A stretch of 64,000 nt of DNA. It comes from Cupriavidus gilardii. Lineage in GTDB: Bacteria; Pseudomonadota; Gammaproteobacteria; Burkholderiales; Burkholderiaceae. The first letter of the stretch is position 1; each line of letters begins with the position of its first letter. Both the position numbers and the translations under genes were made by a program. Below are positions 8,947 to 16,145 of the stretch, piece by piece. The notes below the pieces were generated by a model, which did not search any database, was not told the origin of the DNA, and saw nothing but the letters and a program-made list of their open reading frames with translations. Location of the stretch: assembly GCF_013314895.1 (NCBI RefSeq), contig NZ_JABTYE010000028.1:1-64000 (forward strand), in the 5' to 3' direction.

Positions 8947-9113
8947 CGTTGCCCCCTGCCCGGGGTCGCGCTGCCCGCAGGCAGCGTGTCGTTCGCCGGA
9001 CCGTGAGGCCCCGTATGGGCTGCAGCGCGCGGCGCCAGCACGACGCATAGCCGCAGCAGCGCGGCGCAGAGACCGGCGAAGCCGGCCAGTACGATCAGGA
9101 ATATCCCGTCCAT
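8943..9113 (-). CDS. Small predicted membrane protein leading the kdp operon
   Basis: A 56-residue ORF immediately upstream of kdpF: MDGIFLIVLAGFAGLCAALL then RLCVVLAPRAAA and a hydrophilic Gly/Pro-rich tail. The first 30 residues form one clear membrane helix. Its TGA overlaps the kdpF ATG, continuing the chain of ATGA couplings through kdpF and kdpA. It is the first reading frame after the KdpE-like boxes. I do not recognise the product. The coupling and hydrophobic N-terminus support a real gene, and an accessory role at the Kdp complex is only a guess. It could instead be a leader whose translation primes kdpF. Confidence 0.6.
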   Translation of the reverse strand: MDGIFLIVLAGFAGLCAALLRLCVVLAPRAAAHTGPHGPANDTLPAGSATPGRGQR

Positions 9114-9160
9114 GGCTAATACCGAGAGTGATACTGGCCTGCAGATTAGGGACGGACGGC

Positions 9161-9208
9161 TAAAAACGGGGTAGAAAGGTCGAGGGGTGCCGTAAAGAAG
9201 GTATAAAG
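9161..9208 (-). promoter_or_regulatory. Two KdpE-box-like sequences in front of the kdp operon
   Basis: Minus-strand TTTATACCTTCTTTACG at 9191-9207 is close to the E. coli KdpE site TTTATACTTTTTTTACA, in the same orientation relative to kdp. A weaker copy, TTTCTACCCCGTTTTTA, lies 30 bp nearer the gene at 9161-9177, about three helical turns away. The upstream copy is 78 bp and the downstream one 48 bp from the ATG of the first ORF (9113). The 9161-9178 copy shares 15 of 18 bases with 287-304 in front of the TorF-type gene. Based on recalled consensus, not a scan. Confidence 0.6.
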
Positions 9209-9249
9209 ATGCGGCAGCCGGTATCCGTCAATGGATTTGCCGCATTGTT

Positions 9250-9278
9250 TTGACAGCCCGGCGCATGACCTGTATAAC
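9250..9278 (+). promoter_or_regulatory. Sigma-70 promoter of the cold-shock gene
   Basis: TTGACA at 9250-9255, a 17-bp spacer, and TATAAC at 9273-9278: a near-consensus promoter. Transcription should begin near 9285, giving an untranslated leader of roughly 130 bases before the cold-shock ATG at 9418. Long leaders are characteristic of cspA-type genes, where RNA structure in the leader senses temperature. The rest of 9114-9417 holds the divergent kdp control region. Confidence 0.75.
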
Positions 9279-9417
9279 GGGAACCGCAGGATCTTCAAGC
9301 AAGCACGTCGATTACCGAGTTGGCCGCCCCCGGCTCCGCCACTTCTTCTCCATGTTTCTTCTTGATCGTCATGCCCCTCGGGACATTCGTCCGATGGGAA
9401 CAATCCAGGAGATACAC

Positions 9418-9621
9418 ATGGATACTGGTACCGTAAAGTGGTTTAACGATTCCAAGGGCTTCGGCTTCATTACGCCGGACGCCGGCGGCGACGACCTGTT
9501 CGCGCATTTCTCGGAAATTCAAGGCAACGGCTTCAAGTCGCTGCAGGAAGGACAGAAGGTGCGCTACGTGCGCGGCGCCGGCCAGAAGGGCCCGGCCGCC
9601 ACGAAGATCGAACCGATCTGA
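9418..9621 (+). CDS. Cold-shock domain protein (CspA family)
   Basis: 67 residues, a single cold-shock OB-fold that binds single-stranded nucleic acid. RNP1 is KGFGFI and RNP2 is LFAHF, with the usual TVKWFN start. These proteins act as RNA chaperones. The C-terminal third (VRYVRGAGQKGPAATKI) is a little unusual compared with the common A-V-N-V/I-x ending. The ATG at 9418 is chosen for its Shine-Dalgarno (CAGGAG) and family length. The frame is open further upstream, but that sequence does not look like protein. A strong terminator follows, so it is a monocistronic unit. Confidence 0.9.
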   Translation: MDTGTVKWFNDSKGFGFITPDAGGDDLFAHFSEIQGNGFKSLQEGQKVRYVRGAGQKGPAATKIEPI

Positions 9622-9632
9622 CGCTTGCCACG

Positions 9633-9658
9633 AAAACCCCGCGCTTGCGGGGTTTTTT
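9633..9658 (+). terminator. Intrinsic terminator of the cold-shock gene
   Basis: Arms AAAACCCCGC and GCGGGGTTTT with a GCTT loop, followed by a run of six T. It lies 11 bp after the cold-shock stop codon. Confidence 0.9.
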
Positions 9659-9723
9659 ATTGCCGGTGGCTTTTTTGCTGATTGCAGCAAGCCGGCGTCC
9701 ACGTTGTTCAACAGGAGCGATGC

Positions 9724-10008
9724 ATGGACTCCCTTCCGACCGCCAGCTACAAGGGCTATGAGCTCTATCCCCTGGTCTACCGGCGCACACCGGTGCAGAC
9801 ATGGCCGCGCACCAAGCCTGAGCTTGCTTTCGATGTTTCGGTGATGATCTGCATCGAAGGCCAGCCGCCGGGCAACGAGCAATCCCGCCTGTACCGCCTG
9901 ACCAGCGGCTCGTGCGAGAACGTCGGCACCGCCCGACGCGCCGCCGTCGACTACGGCCGCGCCATCATCGACGGCCTGGTCCCGACCGAAACGCTGCCCA
10001 CGGCCTGA
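9724..10008 (+). CDS. Hypothetical protein, 94 residues
   Basis: Begins MDSLPTASYKGYELYPLVYR, with a Shine-Dalgarno (CAGGAG) before the ATG. No membrane segment, signal peptide or cysteine-rich motif. It looks like a small soluble alpha/beta protein. I do not recognise the family. It lies 65 bp after the cold-shock terminator and 20 bp before another small unknown gene on the same strand, so the two probably form a short operon. Codon use is normal for the genome, arguing for a real gene. Confidence 0.6.
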   Translation: MDSLPTASYKGYELYPLVYRRTPVQTWPRTKPELAFDVSVMICIEGQPPGNEQSRLYRLTSGSCENVGTARRAAVDYGRAIIDGLVPTETLPTA

Positions 10009-10028
10009 AACGCCAAAGCGAGCCCGCC

Positions 10029-10403
10029 ATGAGCGAAGCCGTCAGTTACCTCTGTACGTTGCCATGGGCCGGATCGAGCCTCGCCTACCATGTCAGCGTC
10101 AATTTCGCCGGTTCCGGCGAATGCGATTGCGTGCGCTTCACCAGCTTCGTCGGCGTTGGCCGACGCTCGTTCTCGATCCGCGCCGATGCGGCGGCGGACC
10201 TGCGCGCGCTGACGCGCGACGGCGAAGCGCTGTGCCGGATGGCCATCGGCCAGGCGCTGCGCGACGCGCTGCACGACAAGACCGTCGTCGGCGATCATCT
10301 GCTCGATGTGCTGGCCGCACCGTGGCAAGGAGAACTGCGCCCGGTACGATCGCGCGACGCCAGCCGGCCAGCCCGCTCGCGGCTGCAATCGTTCGGCGTC
10401 TGA
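10029..10403 (+). CDS. Hypothetical protein, 124 residues
   Basis: Begins MSEAVSYLCTLPWAGSSLAYH and contains three cysteines in the first 35 residues (C9, C32, C34), an Arg-rich centre and a basic tail (SRDASRPARSRLQSF). No known domain is recognised. It follows the 94-residue unknown gene by 20 bp and probably shares its transcript. Its stop is 76 bp from the converging end of the TerC-type gene, with 12-bp repeats in between. The start at 10029 is the first ATG in a consistent coding context, though the Shine-Dalgarno is weak. Confidence 0.5.
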   Translation: MSEAVSYLCTLPWAGSSLAYHVSVNFAGSGECDCVRFTSFVGVGRRSFSIRADAAADLRALTRDGEALCRMAIGQALRDALHDKTVVGDHLLDVLAAPWQGELRPVRSRDASRPARSRLQSFGV

Positions 10404-10425
10404 GGGCCAGAGCCAATAGGACTGA

Positions 10426-10460
10426 ACGTACGGGCGGGCGTACGGGTGGGCGTAGCAGCG
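10426..10460. repeat. Three imperfect 12-bp tandem repeats
   Basis: Units ACGTACGGGCGG, GCGTACGGGTGG and GCGTAGCAGCG(c), in the gap between two convergent genes. No U-run follows, so this is not an obvious terminator. Confidence 0.65.
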
Positions 10461-10479
10461 CCCGCACCGCCGATTTCGA

Positions 10480-12063
10480 TCAGCGCTCCCGCTGCTCGGC
10501 ATCGACGGCCGCCTGCACCGATTCGGCGCCCAGGCGCACCACTTCGATACGATCGATGCGCCGCTCGGTGGCCTCGACCACCGTGAAGCGATAGCCGTCG
10601 AGATCGATCGCACTGCCCGCGGGCGGCACGATGCCGAAGCGGTCCAGCAGCAGCCCGCCCAGCGAGGCATAGCGCCCCTGCGATTGCGTCCACGGTTCGC
10701 CAAGCTCCAGCACATGGGCAACCGCATGCAGATCGGCGCTGCCGTCGATCAGCCAGCGCCCTTCCCCCGCCACGGCGATGGTCGGATGTTCGTCCTCGTC
10801 GGGGAATTCGCCCGCGATCGCCTCCAGCACATCGACCGGCGTGACCACGCCCAGCACCGCGCCGTATTCGTCGGTCACCAGCACCAGCTGGCCGCGCGAG
10901 GCGCGCAGCGTCTCCATCAGCGGCAGGATGCGGATCGACTCCGGCACCACGATCGGCGGCCGCAGGCTCGCTTCATCGATGCGGCCCTGCTCGGCCAAGG
11001 TGCCGATCAGGTCCTTGCCGCGCGCCACGCCAAGGATATCGTCCAGCTGCCCGCGGCAGACCGGAAAGAAGCTGTGCGGCGTCGCCAGGATCTGGCGGCG
11101 CAGCGTGTCGGCGTCCTGCTCGATATCGATCCACGACAGTTCGGAGCGCGGCGTCATGATGGAGCGGACGGAGCGCTCGGCCAGCGACAGCACGCCGCTG
11201 ACCATGGTGCGCTCCTCCGGTGCGAAAGTGGCCGGCGCGGCGGTGTCGGGCCTGACCGGCTCGCCGGCCTCGCCTTCGGCCGCGCGTCGCGCCCCAAGCA
11301 AACGCAGCACCGCATCGGCGGTGCGCTGCCGCATCGGCCGGCGCGCCTCGTAGCGCAGCAGATTGCGGCGGGCCAGCTGGTTCAGCGCCTCGATGGCCAC
11401 CGAGAAGCCGATCGCCGCGTACAGATAGCCCTTCGGAATATGGAAGCCCAACCCATCGGCGACCAGGCTCAGACCGATCATCAGCAGGAAACTGAGGCAC
11501 AGCACCACCACGGTAGGGTGCGCGTTGACGAAGCGCGTCAGCGGCTTGGAGGCGAACAGCATCACCGCAATGGCGACCACCACCGCTACCATCATCACGC
11601 TCAGATGGTCCACCATGCCGACCGCGGTAATCACCGAGTCCAGCGAAAACACCGCGTCCAGAATGACGATCTGCGTCACCACCAGCCAGAAGCCCGCATA
11701 GGCGGGCTTCTCGACCTCATGCTCGGGCTTGCCTTCGATCCGCTCGTGCAGCTCCAGCGTGGCCTTGACCAGCAGGAAGATGCCCCCGCCGAGCAGGATC
11801 AGGTCCCGCCCCGAGAACTCGAGCGGCCCGAGCGCGAACAGGGGCCGCGTCAGCGTGACCAGCCACGACATCACCGACAGCAGCCCCAGCCGCATGAACA
11901 GCGCCAGCGACAGGCCGATGATGCGTGCCCTGTCGCGCTGGTCCGGCGGCAGCTTGTCGGCCAGGATCGCGATGAACACCAGGTTGTCGATGCCGAGCAC
12001 GATCTCGAGCACGATCAGCGTCGCCAGGCCAATCCATATCGTGGGGTCAGTCAGCCATTCCAT
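10480..12063 (-). CDS. TerC-type integral membrane protein with CBS pair and CorC/HlyC domain
   Basis: 527 residues, with the same plan as E. coli YoaE/YegH. An N-terminal TerC membrane domain (about residues 1-235; LEIVLGIDNLVFIAILADKL carries the conserved acidic GIDN motif) is followed by a CBS pair (about 300-425, starting near SVRSIMTPR) and a C-terminal CorC/HlyC transporter-associated domain (about 440-520). TerC proteins are linked to manganese/metal handling and membrane-protein metalation, and the CBS pair suggests adenine-nucleotide sensing. The start at 12063 (MEWLTDPTIWIGLATLIVLE) fits the family. The open frame extends 34 codons further upstream without protein-like content. Confidence 0.88.
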   Translation of the reverse strand: MEWLTDPTIWIGLATLIVLEIVLGIDNLVFIAILADKLPPDQRDRARIIGLSLALFMRLGLLSVMSWLVTLTRPLFALGPLEFSGRDLILLGGGIFLLVKATLELHERIEGKPEHEVEKPAYAGFWLVVTQIVILDAVFSLDSVITAVGMVDHLSVMMVAVVVAIAVMLFASKPLTRFVNAHPTVVVLCLSFLLMIGLSLVADGLGFHIPKGYLYAAIGFSVAIEALNQLARRNLLRYEARRPMRQRTADAVLRLLGARRAAEGEAGEPVRPDTAAPATFAPEERTMVSGVLSLAERSVRSIMTPRSELSWIDIEQDADTLRRQILATPHSFFPVCRGQLDDILGVARGKDLIGTLAEQGRIDEASLRPPIVVPESIRILPLMETLRASRGQLVLVTDEYGAVLGVVTPVDVLEAIAGEFPDEDEHPTIAVAGEGRWLIDGSADLHAVAHVLELGEPWTQSQGRYASLGGLLLDRFGIVPPAGSAIDLDGYRFTVVEATERRIDRIEVVRLGAESVQAAVDAEQRER

Positions 12064-12288
12064 GTGAGCGTCGTCGTGTTGGGCAAGGGGCACGGCACGG
12101 CCAACAGGACGGCCGCGGGAACCGGATACGCCACAGTGTAGGGCCGGGGCGGGTTCCCGCGTCAATAGGAGTCAGGATGACAAGGACTGCGGCGCAGGCC
12201 ATGCCGGCCCGGCCAAGGCCGGCGTCATGACGGTGTGGGAACCTGCGGCCGCTTCGGCCCGGCGATGGGAGCCTCGCCGCCGTTCCGC

Positions 12289-12945
12289 CTATCGCCGATG
12301 ATCGAACCGCCGCGCCAGCCGTTCGCCGGCGAACTGCACCAGCGTGACCAGGGCGATCAGGATCCCGATCACATGGAACATCACGGCGGTTTCGTAGCGC
12401 TCGTAGCCATAGCGGATCGCCAGATCGCCGAGGCCGCCGGCGCCGACCGCCCCCGCCATCGCGGAGGAGCCGATCATCGCGATCACGGTCACCGTGGCGC
12501 CGCCGATGATCGCAGGCATCGCCTCGGGCAGCAGCACATGGCGAACGATATGCCAGCGGCGGCATCCCATTGCCCTGGCCGCCTCGACCAGGCCGCGGTC
12601 GATCTCGTTGAGCGCGACCTGCGAGATGCGCGCAAAGAACGGAATCAGGTGGGCGCTGAGCGGCACCACCGCGGCCCAGGTGCCCATCGTGGTGCCGACG
12701 ATCATGCGGGTGACCGGCAGCATCGCCACCAGCAGGATGATGAAGGGAATCGAGCGAAACACATTGACCAGCACCGACAGCACGCGATGCAGCCGCGCCC
12801 GCGGCGCCAGGCCGCCGGGCGCGGTGACGGTCAGCACGATCGCCAGCGCCATGCCGGCGACGAACACCACCGCGCAGGCGCTGGTGGTCATCAGCAGCGT
12901 CTCGCCAAGCGCCTTCAGGTATTTGTCAGTCATGGGCAGCAGCAT
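12289..12945 (-). CDS. metI: MetI, methionine ABC transporter permease
   Basis: 218 residues with five predicted membrane helices and the permease EAA loop (VEAARAMGCRRWHIVRHVLLPEAMP). It pairs with MetN and receives D/L-methionine from MetQ. The start at 12945 (MLLPMTDKYL) is chosen because GAGGAG lies about ten bases upstream and because it reproduces the E. coli MetI N-terminus length. An ATG at 12933 is the alternative. Either way the gene overlaps the end of metN (stop at 12926), so the two are translationally coupled. It is the last gene of the five-gene sulfur operon. Confidence 0.9.
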   Translation of the reverse strand: MLLPMTDKYLKALGETLLMTTSACAVVFVAGMALAIVLTVTAPGGLAPRARLHRVLSVLVNVFRSIPFIILLVAMLPVTRMIVGTTMGTWAAVVPLSAHLIPFFARISQVALNEIDRGLVEAARAMGCRRWHIVRHVLLPEAMPAIIGGATVTVIAMIGSSAMAGAVGAGGLGDLAIRYGYERYETAVMFHVIGILIALVTLVQFAGERLARRFDHRR

Positions 12946-13789
12946 CGAACGCGATCTCCTCTGCGGTTTGCGGTATCGGTTTCGATGCCGCACGGTTGGC
13001 GGCCTCGGGTGACGGCATGTGCCGCCGCAGCGGCCGCAGCAGTGCAACGGTGGCTTCGGCGCGCGGCTCGGCAAAGACCTGCCAGACCGGGCCCTGTTCG
13101 ACGATGCGGCCCCGATCGAGCACCAGCACGCGCTCGCACGCCTCGCGAATCACCGCCATGTCATGCGTGATCAGCACCACGGTCAGTGCGAAGCGTTCGT
13201 TGATATCGCGCAGCAGCGCCAGGATCTGCTCGGTGGACTCCGGGTCCAGCGCCGAGGTCGCTTCGTCGCACAGCAGGATCTCGGGCCGATGCACCAGCGC
13301 GCGCGCGATGCCGACGCGCTGCTTCTGTCCGCCGGAGAGCATCGCCGGATAGGCGCGCGCCTTGTCGGCGAGTCCGACCAGCTCCAGCAGTTCCATCACG
13401 CGCACGGCGATGTCATGGCGCGGCACACCGGCCACGCGCAACGGCAGCGCGACGTTGTCGAACACGGTCTTGGCCGACAGCAGATTGAAATGCTGGAAGA
13501 TCATGCCGATCCGGCGGCGCAGCGCCACCAGCCCGTTCTCGTCGAGCTCGCCGATATCGCGGCCGTCGACGCGAAGGCGGCCGACGTCGGGGCGCTCCAG
13601 CATATTGATGGTGCGCAACAGCGTCGACTTGCCGGCGCCGCTGCGGCCGATGATGCCAAAGCGCTCGCCGCGGCCGATCGCGAACGAGATATCGTCCAGC
13701 GCCGGCGTGGCGGAGCCGGTGTAGGTCTTGCCGATCGAGTCGAACACGATATGAGGTTCGGCTCGTCGCAATGGCAGATCGGCATGCAT
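12926..13789 (-). CDS. metN: MetN, methionine ABC transporter ATPase (lacks the NIL domain)
   Basis: 287 residues. Walker A GRSGAGKS (residues 48-55), signature LSGGQKQRVGIARAL, Walker B ILLCDEATSALDPE, H-loop LITHDM. E. coli MetN (343 residues) carries a C-terminal NIL domain that binds methionine and inhibits transport. Here the protein ends soon after the ATPase core (tail rich in Ala/Pro, to AAAHD), so the allosteric feedback domain appears to be absent. It lies 18 bp after metQ and overlaps metI. Context with two flavin-dependent desulfurising-type enzymes suggests import of methionine or a related organosulfur compound. Confidence 0.9.
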   Translation of the reverse strand: MHADLPLRRAEPHIVFDSIGKTYTGSATPALDDISFAIGRGERFGIIGRSGAGKSTLLRTINMLERPDVGRLRVDGRDIGELDENGLVALRRRIGMIFQHFNLLSAKTVFDNVALPLRVAGVPRHDIAVRVMELLELVGLADKARAYPAMLSGGQKQRVGIARALVHRPEILLCDEATSALDPESTEQILALLRDINERFALTVVLITHDMAVIREACERVLVLDRGRIVEQGPVWQVFAEPRAEATVALLRPLRRHMPSPEAANRAASKPIPQTAEEIAFDAAAHD

Positions 13790-13807
13790 GGCAGCTCCCT
13801 CGGGTCG

Positions 13808-14638
13808 TCAGAAGGCAGGAATCACCGATCCCTGGTATCGGGTCTGGATGAACTGGCGCACCTCGTCGGACTGGTAGGCCTTGATCAGCCGCGGCACCCA
13901 CGGCGCATGCCGATCCTTCTCGCGCACCGCGATCACGTTCACATACGGATTGCGCTCCTTCTTCTCGACGGCGATGCCGTCGCGCGTGGCGATCAGGCCG
14001 GCTTGATACGCGAAGGTATTGACGATCGCCGCCGCGTCGACGTCGGGCAGCGCGCGCGGCAGCACCACCGAGGCGCTTTCGACGAACTCGAGCTTTCTCG
14101 GATTGGCGGTGATGTCCGCCAGCGACGCCGTGCCGGTATAGGGATCGAAGCCGGGCTTGAGCTGGATCAGCCCGTGGTCGCGCAGGATCACCAGCGCGCG
14201 GGTCTGGTTGCTCGGATCGTTGGGAATGCCGATGCGCGCGCCGGTCGGCAGGGCCTCGAGCGACTTGACCTTGCGCGAGTAGAACGCGATCGGCGAGATC
14301 AGCGTATTGCCGACATCCACGATCTGGTAGCCCCGCTGCCGGATCTGGTCGCGCAGGAAGGGAATGTGCTGGAAGGCATTGGCGTCGAGATCGCCGTTGT
14401 TCAGCGCCTCGTTGGGGCTGGCGGTCCCGGTGATGACGATGGTTTGCACCTTCAGCCCCTGCTTCGCGGCCACGCGCGTCACCACTTCCCAGATCTCCTC
14501 GTCGACGCCGCCGCGCACGCCGACCTTGAGCGGACGATCGCCGGACTGCGCGTGGGCGCTGCGCGGCGCCAGCGGGGCAAGCGCGGTCAGCGCGATGACA
14601 AGGGAAGCGAGGGCGGCAAGCAGGGAGCGTCGTGTCAT
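13808..14638 (-). CDS. metQ: MetQ-type substrate-binding protein
   Basis: 276 residues of the NLPA family. A signal peptide occupies residues 1-30 (MTRRSLLAALAS to SAHA). The mature part carries the family patterns VGVRGGVDEEIWEVV, DANAFQHIPFL and IGIPNDPSNQTRAL. Unlike E. coli MetQ there is no lipobox cysteine, so it should be a free periplasmic protein. The start at 14638 is the ATG directly before the signal peptide. It lies third in the sulfur operon, 130 bp after the monooxygenase gene. Methionine itself is the default ligand, and other organosulfur ligands are possible given the neighbours. Confidence 0.88.
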   Translation of the reverse strand: MTRRSLLAALASLVIALTALAPLAPRSAHAQSGDRPLKVGVRGGVDEEIWEVVTRVAAKQGLKVQTIVITGTASPNEALNNGDLDANAFQHIPFLRDQIRQRGYQIVDVGNTLISPIAFYSRKVKSLEALPTGARIGIPNDPSNQTRALVILRDHGLIQLKPGFDPYTGTASLADITANPRKLEFVESASVVLPRALPDVDAAAIVNTFAYQAGLIATRDGIAVEKKERNPYVNVIAVREKDRHAPWVPRLIKAYQSDEVRQFIQTRYQGSVIPAF

Positions 14639-14737
14639 GGTTTGTCGGAGAACAAGTGAAGGTCCACAGTCGAGGAATGAGCGGCCTGCACGAAGGCCCG
14701 AAAGGAGATTCGCGCGAGCCGGTGCAAAGGGTCGACC

Positions 14738-14778
14738 AGGCAGCAATCAGGCAGCAATCTGGCAGCGATCATGCAGCG
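14738..14778. repeat. Four imperfect 11-bp tandem repeats running into a gene end
   Basis: Units AGGCAGCAATC, AGGCAGCAATC, TGGCAGCGATC and the start of a fourth, ATGCAGCG. The third unit overlaps the stop codon (14769-14771) of the monooxygenase, and the fourth forms its last codons (Ala-rich tail). Confidence 0.7.
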
Positions 14779-16109
14779 GCGCGCGCCGGTGCCCTGCCGG
14801 CCGGACGCGCCAGCCGCAGATGGTCGCGCAGCGTCGAGCCCCCGTATTCGGTACGGAAGATGCCGCGCCGCTGCAGGATCGGCACCACGCCGTCGACGAA
14901 GTCCTGCAGGCCATCGGGCAAGGCATCGGGCATCAGGTTGAAGCCATCGGCGGCGCCATGGCGGAACCAGTGCTCGATGTCGTCGGCGATCTGTTCTGGT
15001 GTGCCGACGATCACGCGATGCCCGCCGCCGCCCGCCAGCTCGCGGATCAGCTCGCGCACCGTCAGGTTCTGTCGCCGCGCGGCTGCCAGCGTCGCGCGGA
15101 AGAACGTGTGGTTGCCGTTGGCCGGCAAGGTCAGGTCGTCGGGCAAGGGCGCATCAAGCTGGAGCCGTTCGACGTCGATGCCGAGCGTGCCGGCAAGGCG
15201 GTTCAGGCTGTAGTCCCACGGAATCAGATCGACCAGCGCATCGCGCCGCTGCCGTGCCTGCGCCTCGGTGGCGCCGATGATCGTCGTCAGACCCGGCAGC
15301 ACCTTGACAGCGTCTGCGCCCCGCCCCAGCGCTTCGGCGCGCGCATTGATTGCGCGCTTGTAGGCCAGCGCCTCGTCGAACGACTGCGCGGCCGAAAACA
15401 CGGCCTCGGCATGGCGCGCCGCCAGTTCGCGGCCATCGTCGGAACCGCCGGCCTGGAACAGTACGGGATGGCCTTGCGGCGGCCGCGGCAGGTTCAGCGG
15501 ACCGTGCACGTCGAAGAACGCGCCATGATGGGCAACCGGCTGCAGCTTCGCGGTATCGACGAAGCGCCCGCCAAGCTTGTCGCCGATGAAGGCATCGTCT
15601 TCCCAGCTGTCCCAGAGCGCCTTGACCAGCGCCGTGAACTCATCGGCGCGCGCGTAGCGCTGACCGTGATCCGGCGGCGCGGCCCGGCCGAAATTGCGCG
15701 CCGAGCCCGCATCGGCGGTGGTCACCACGTTCCATCCGGCGCGGCCGCCGCTGACATGGTCAAGCGTCGCAAAACGCCGCGCGACGTTGTAGGGCTCGTT
15801 GTAGCTGGTCGATACGGTGGCCACCAGCCCGATATGCGTGGTCGCTGCGGCGACGCAGGCCAGCAGCAACGTCGGCTCCAGCGCAGTAATGGGGCGAAAA
15901 TGAATCTGGTCGGCGATCGCGGCGTTGTCGGCGAGGAAGATCGCATCGAACTTCGCGGCCTCGGCGATACGCGCCACGCGGACGTAATGCTGCACGTCGA
16001 AGAAGGCGCGCGGATCGCTGTCAGGCAGGCGCCATGCCGAGGGTACGAAGCCCGAATGCAACGCGTTGATGTTCAGGTGCAGCTGGCGCGGCGGTGTGGT
16101 CGATGTCAT
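14769..16109 (-). CDS. NtaA/SnaA/SoxA-family FMN-dependent monooxygenase
   Basis: 446 residues of the bacterial luciferase-like (LLM) superfamily, NtaA/SnaA/DszA branch. Family stretches include FDAIFLADN, TLLLACVAAATTHIGLVATVSTSY, PYNVARRFATLDHVSGGRAGWNVVTT and GHPVLFQAGGSDDGRELAAR. These enzymes use reduced flavin from a separate reductase to oxidise sulfur or nitrogen compounds. Position between an SfnB-like enzyme and metQNI points to organosulfur breakdown. The start at 16109 (MTSTTPPRQLHLN) is preferred on family length and a GGGA sequence. ATGs at 16130 and 16142 are alternatives. No flavin reductase gene is nearby. Confidence 0.85.
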   Translation of the reverse strand: MTSTTPPRQLHLNINALHSGFVPSAWRLPDSDPRAFFDVQHYVRVARIAEAAKFDAIFLADNAAIADQIHFRPITALEPTLLLACVAAATTHIGLVATVSTSYNEPYNVARRFATLDHVSGGRAGWNVVTTADAGSARNFGRAAPPDHGQRYARADEFTALVKALWDSWEDDAFIGDKLGGRFVDTAKLQPVAHHGAFFDVHGPLNLPRPPQGHPVLFQAGGSDDGRELAARHAEAVFSAAQSFDEALAYKRAINARAEALGRGADAVKVLPGLTTIIGATEAQARQRRDALVDLIPWDYSLNRLAGTLGIDVERLQLDAPLPDDLTLPANGNHTFFRATLAAARRQNLTVRELIRELAGGGGHRVIVGTPEQIADDIEHWFRHGAADGFNLMPDALPDGLQDFVDGVVPILQRRGIFRTEYGGSTLRDHLRLARPAGRAPARAAA

Positions 16110-16145
16110 CGCTGATTTCCCATTGCTCATGGCGCGGAACATGGT

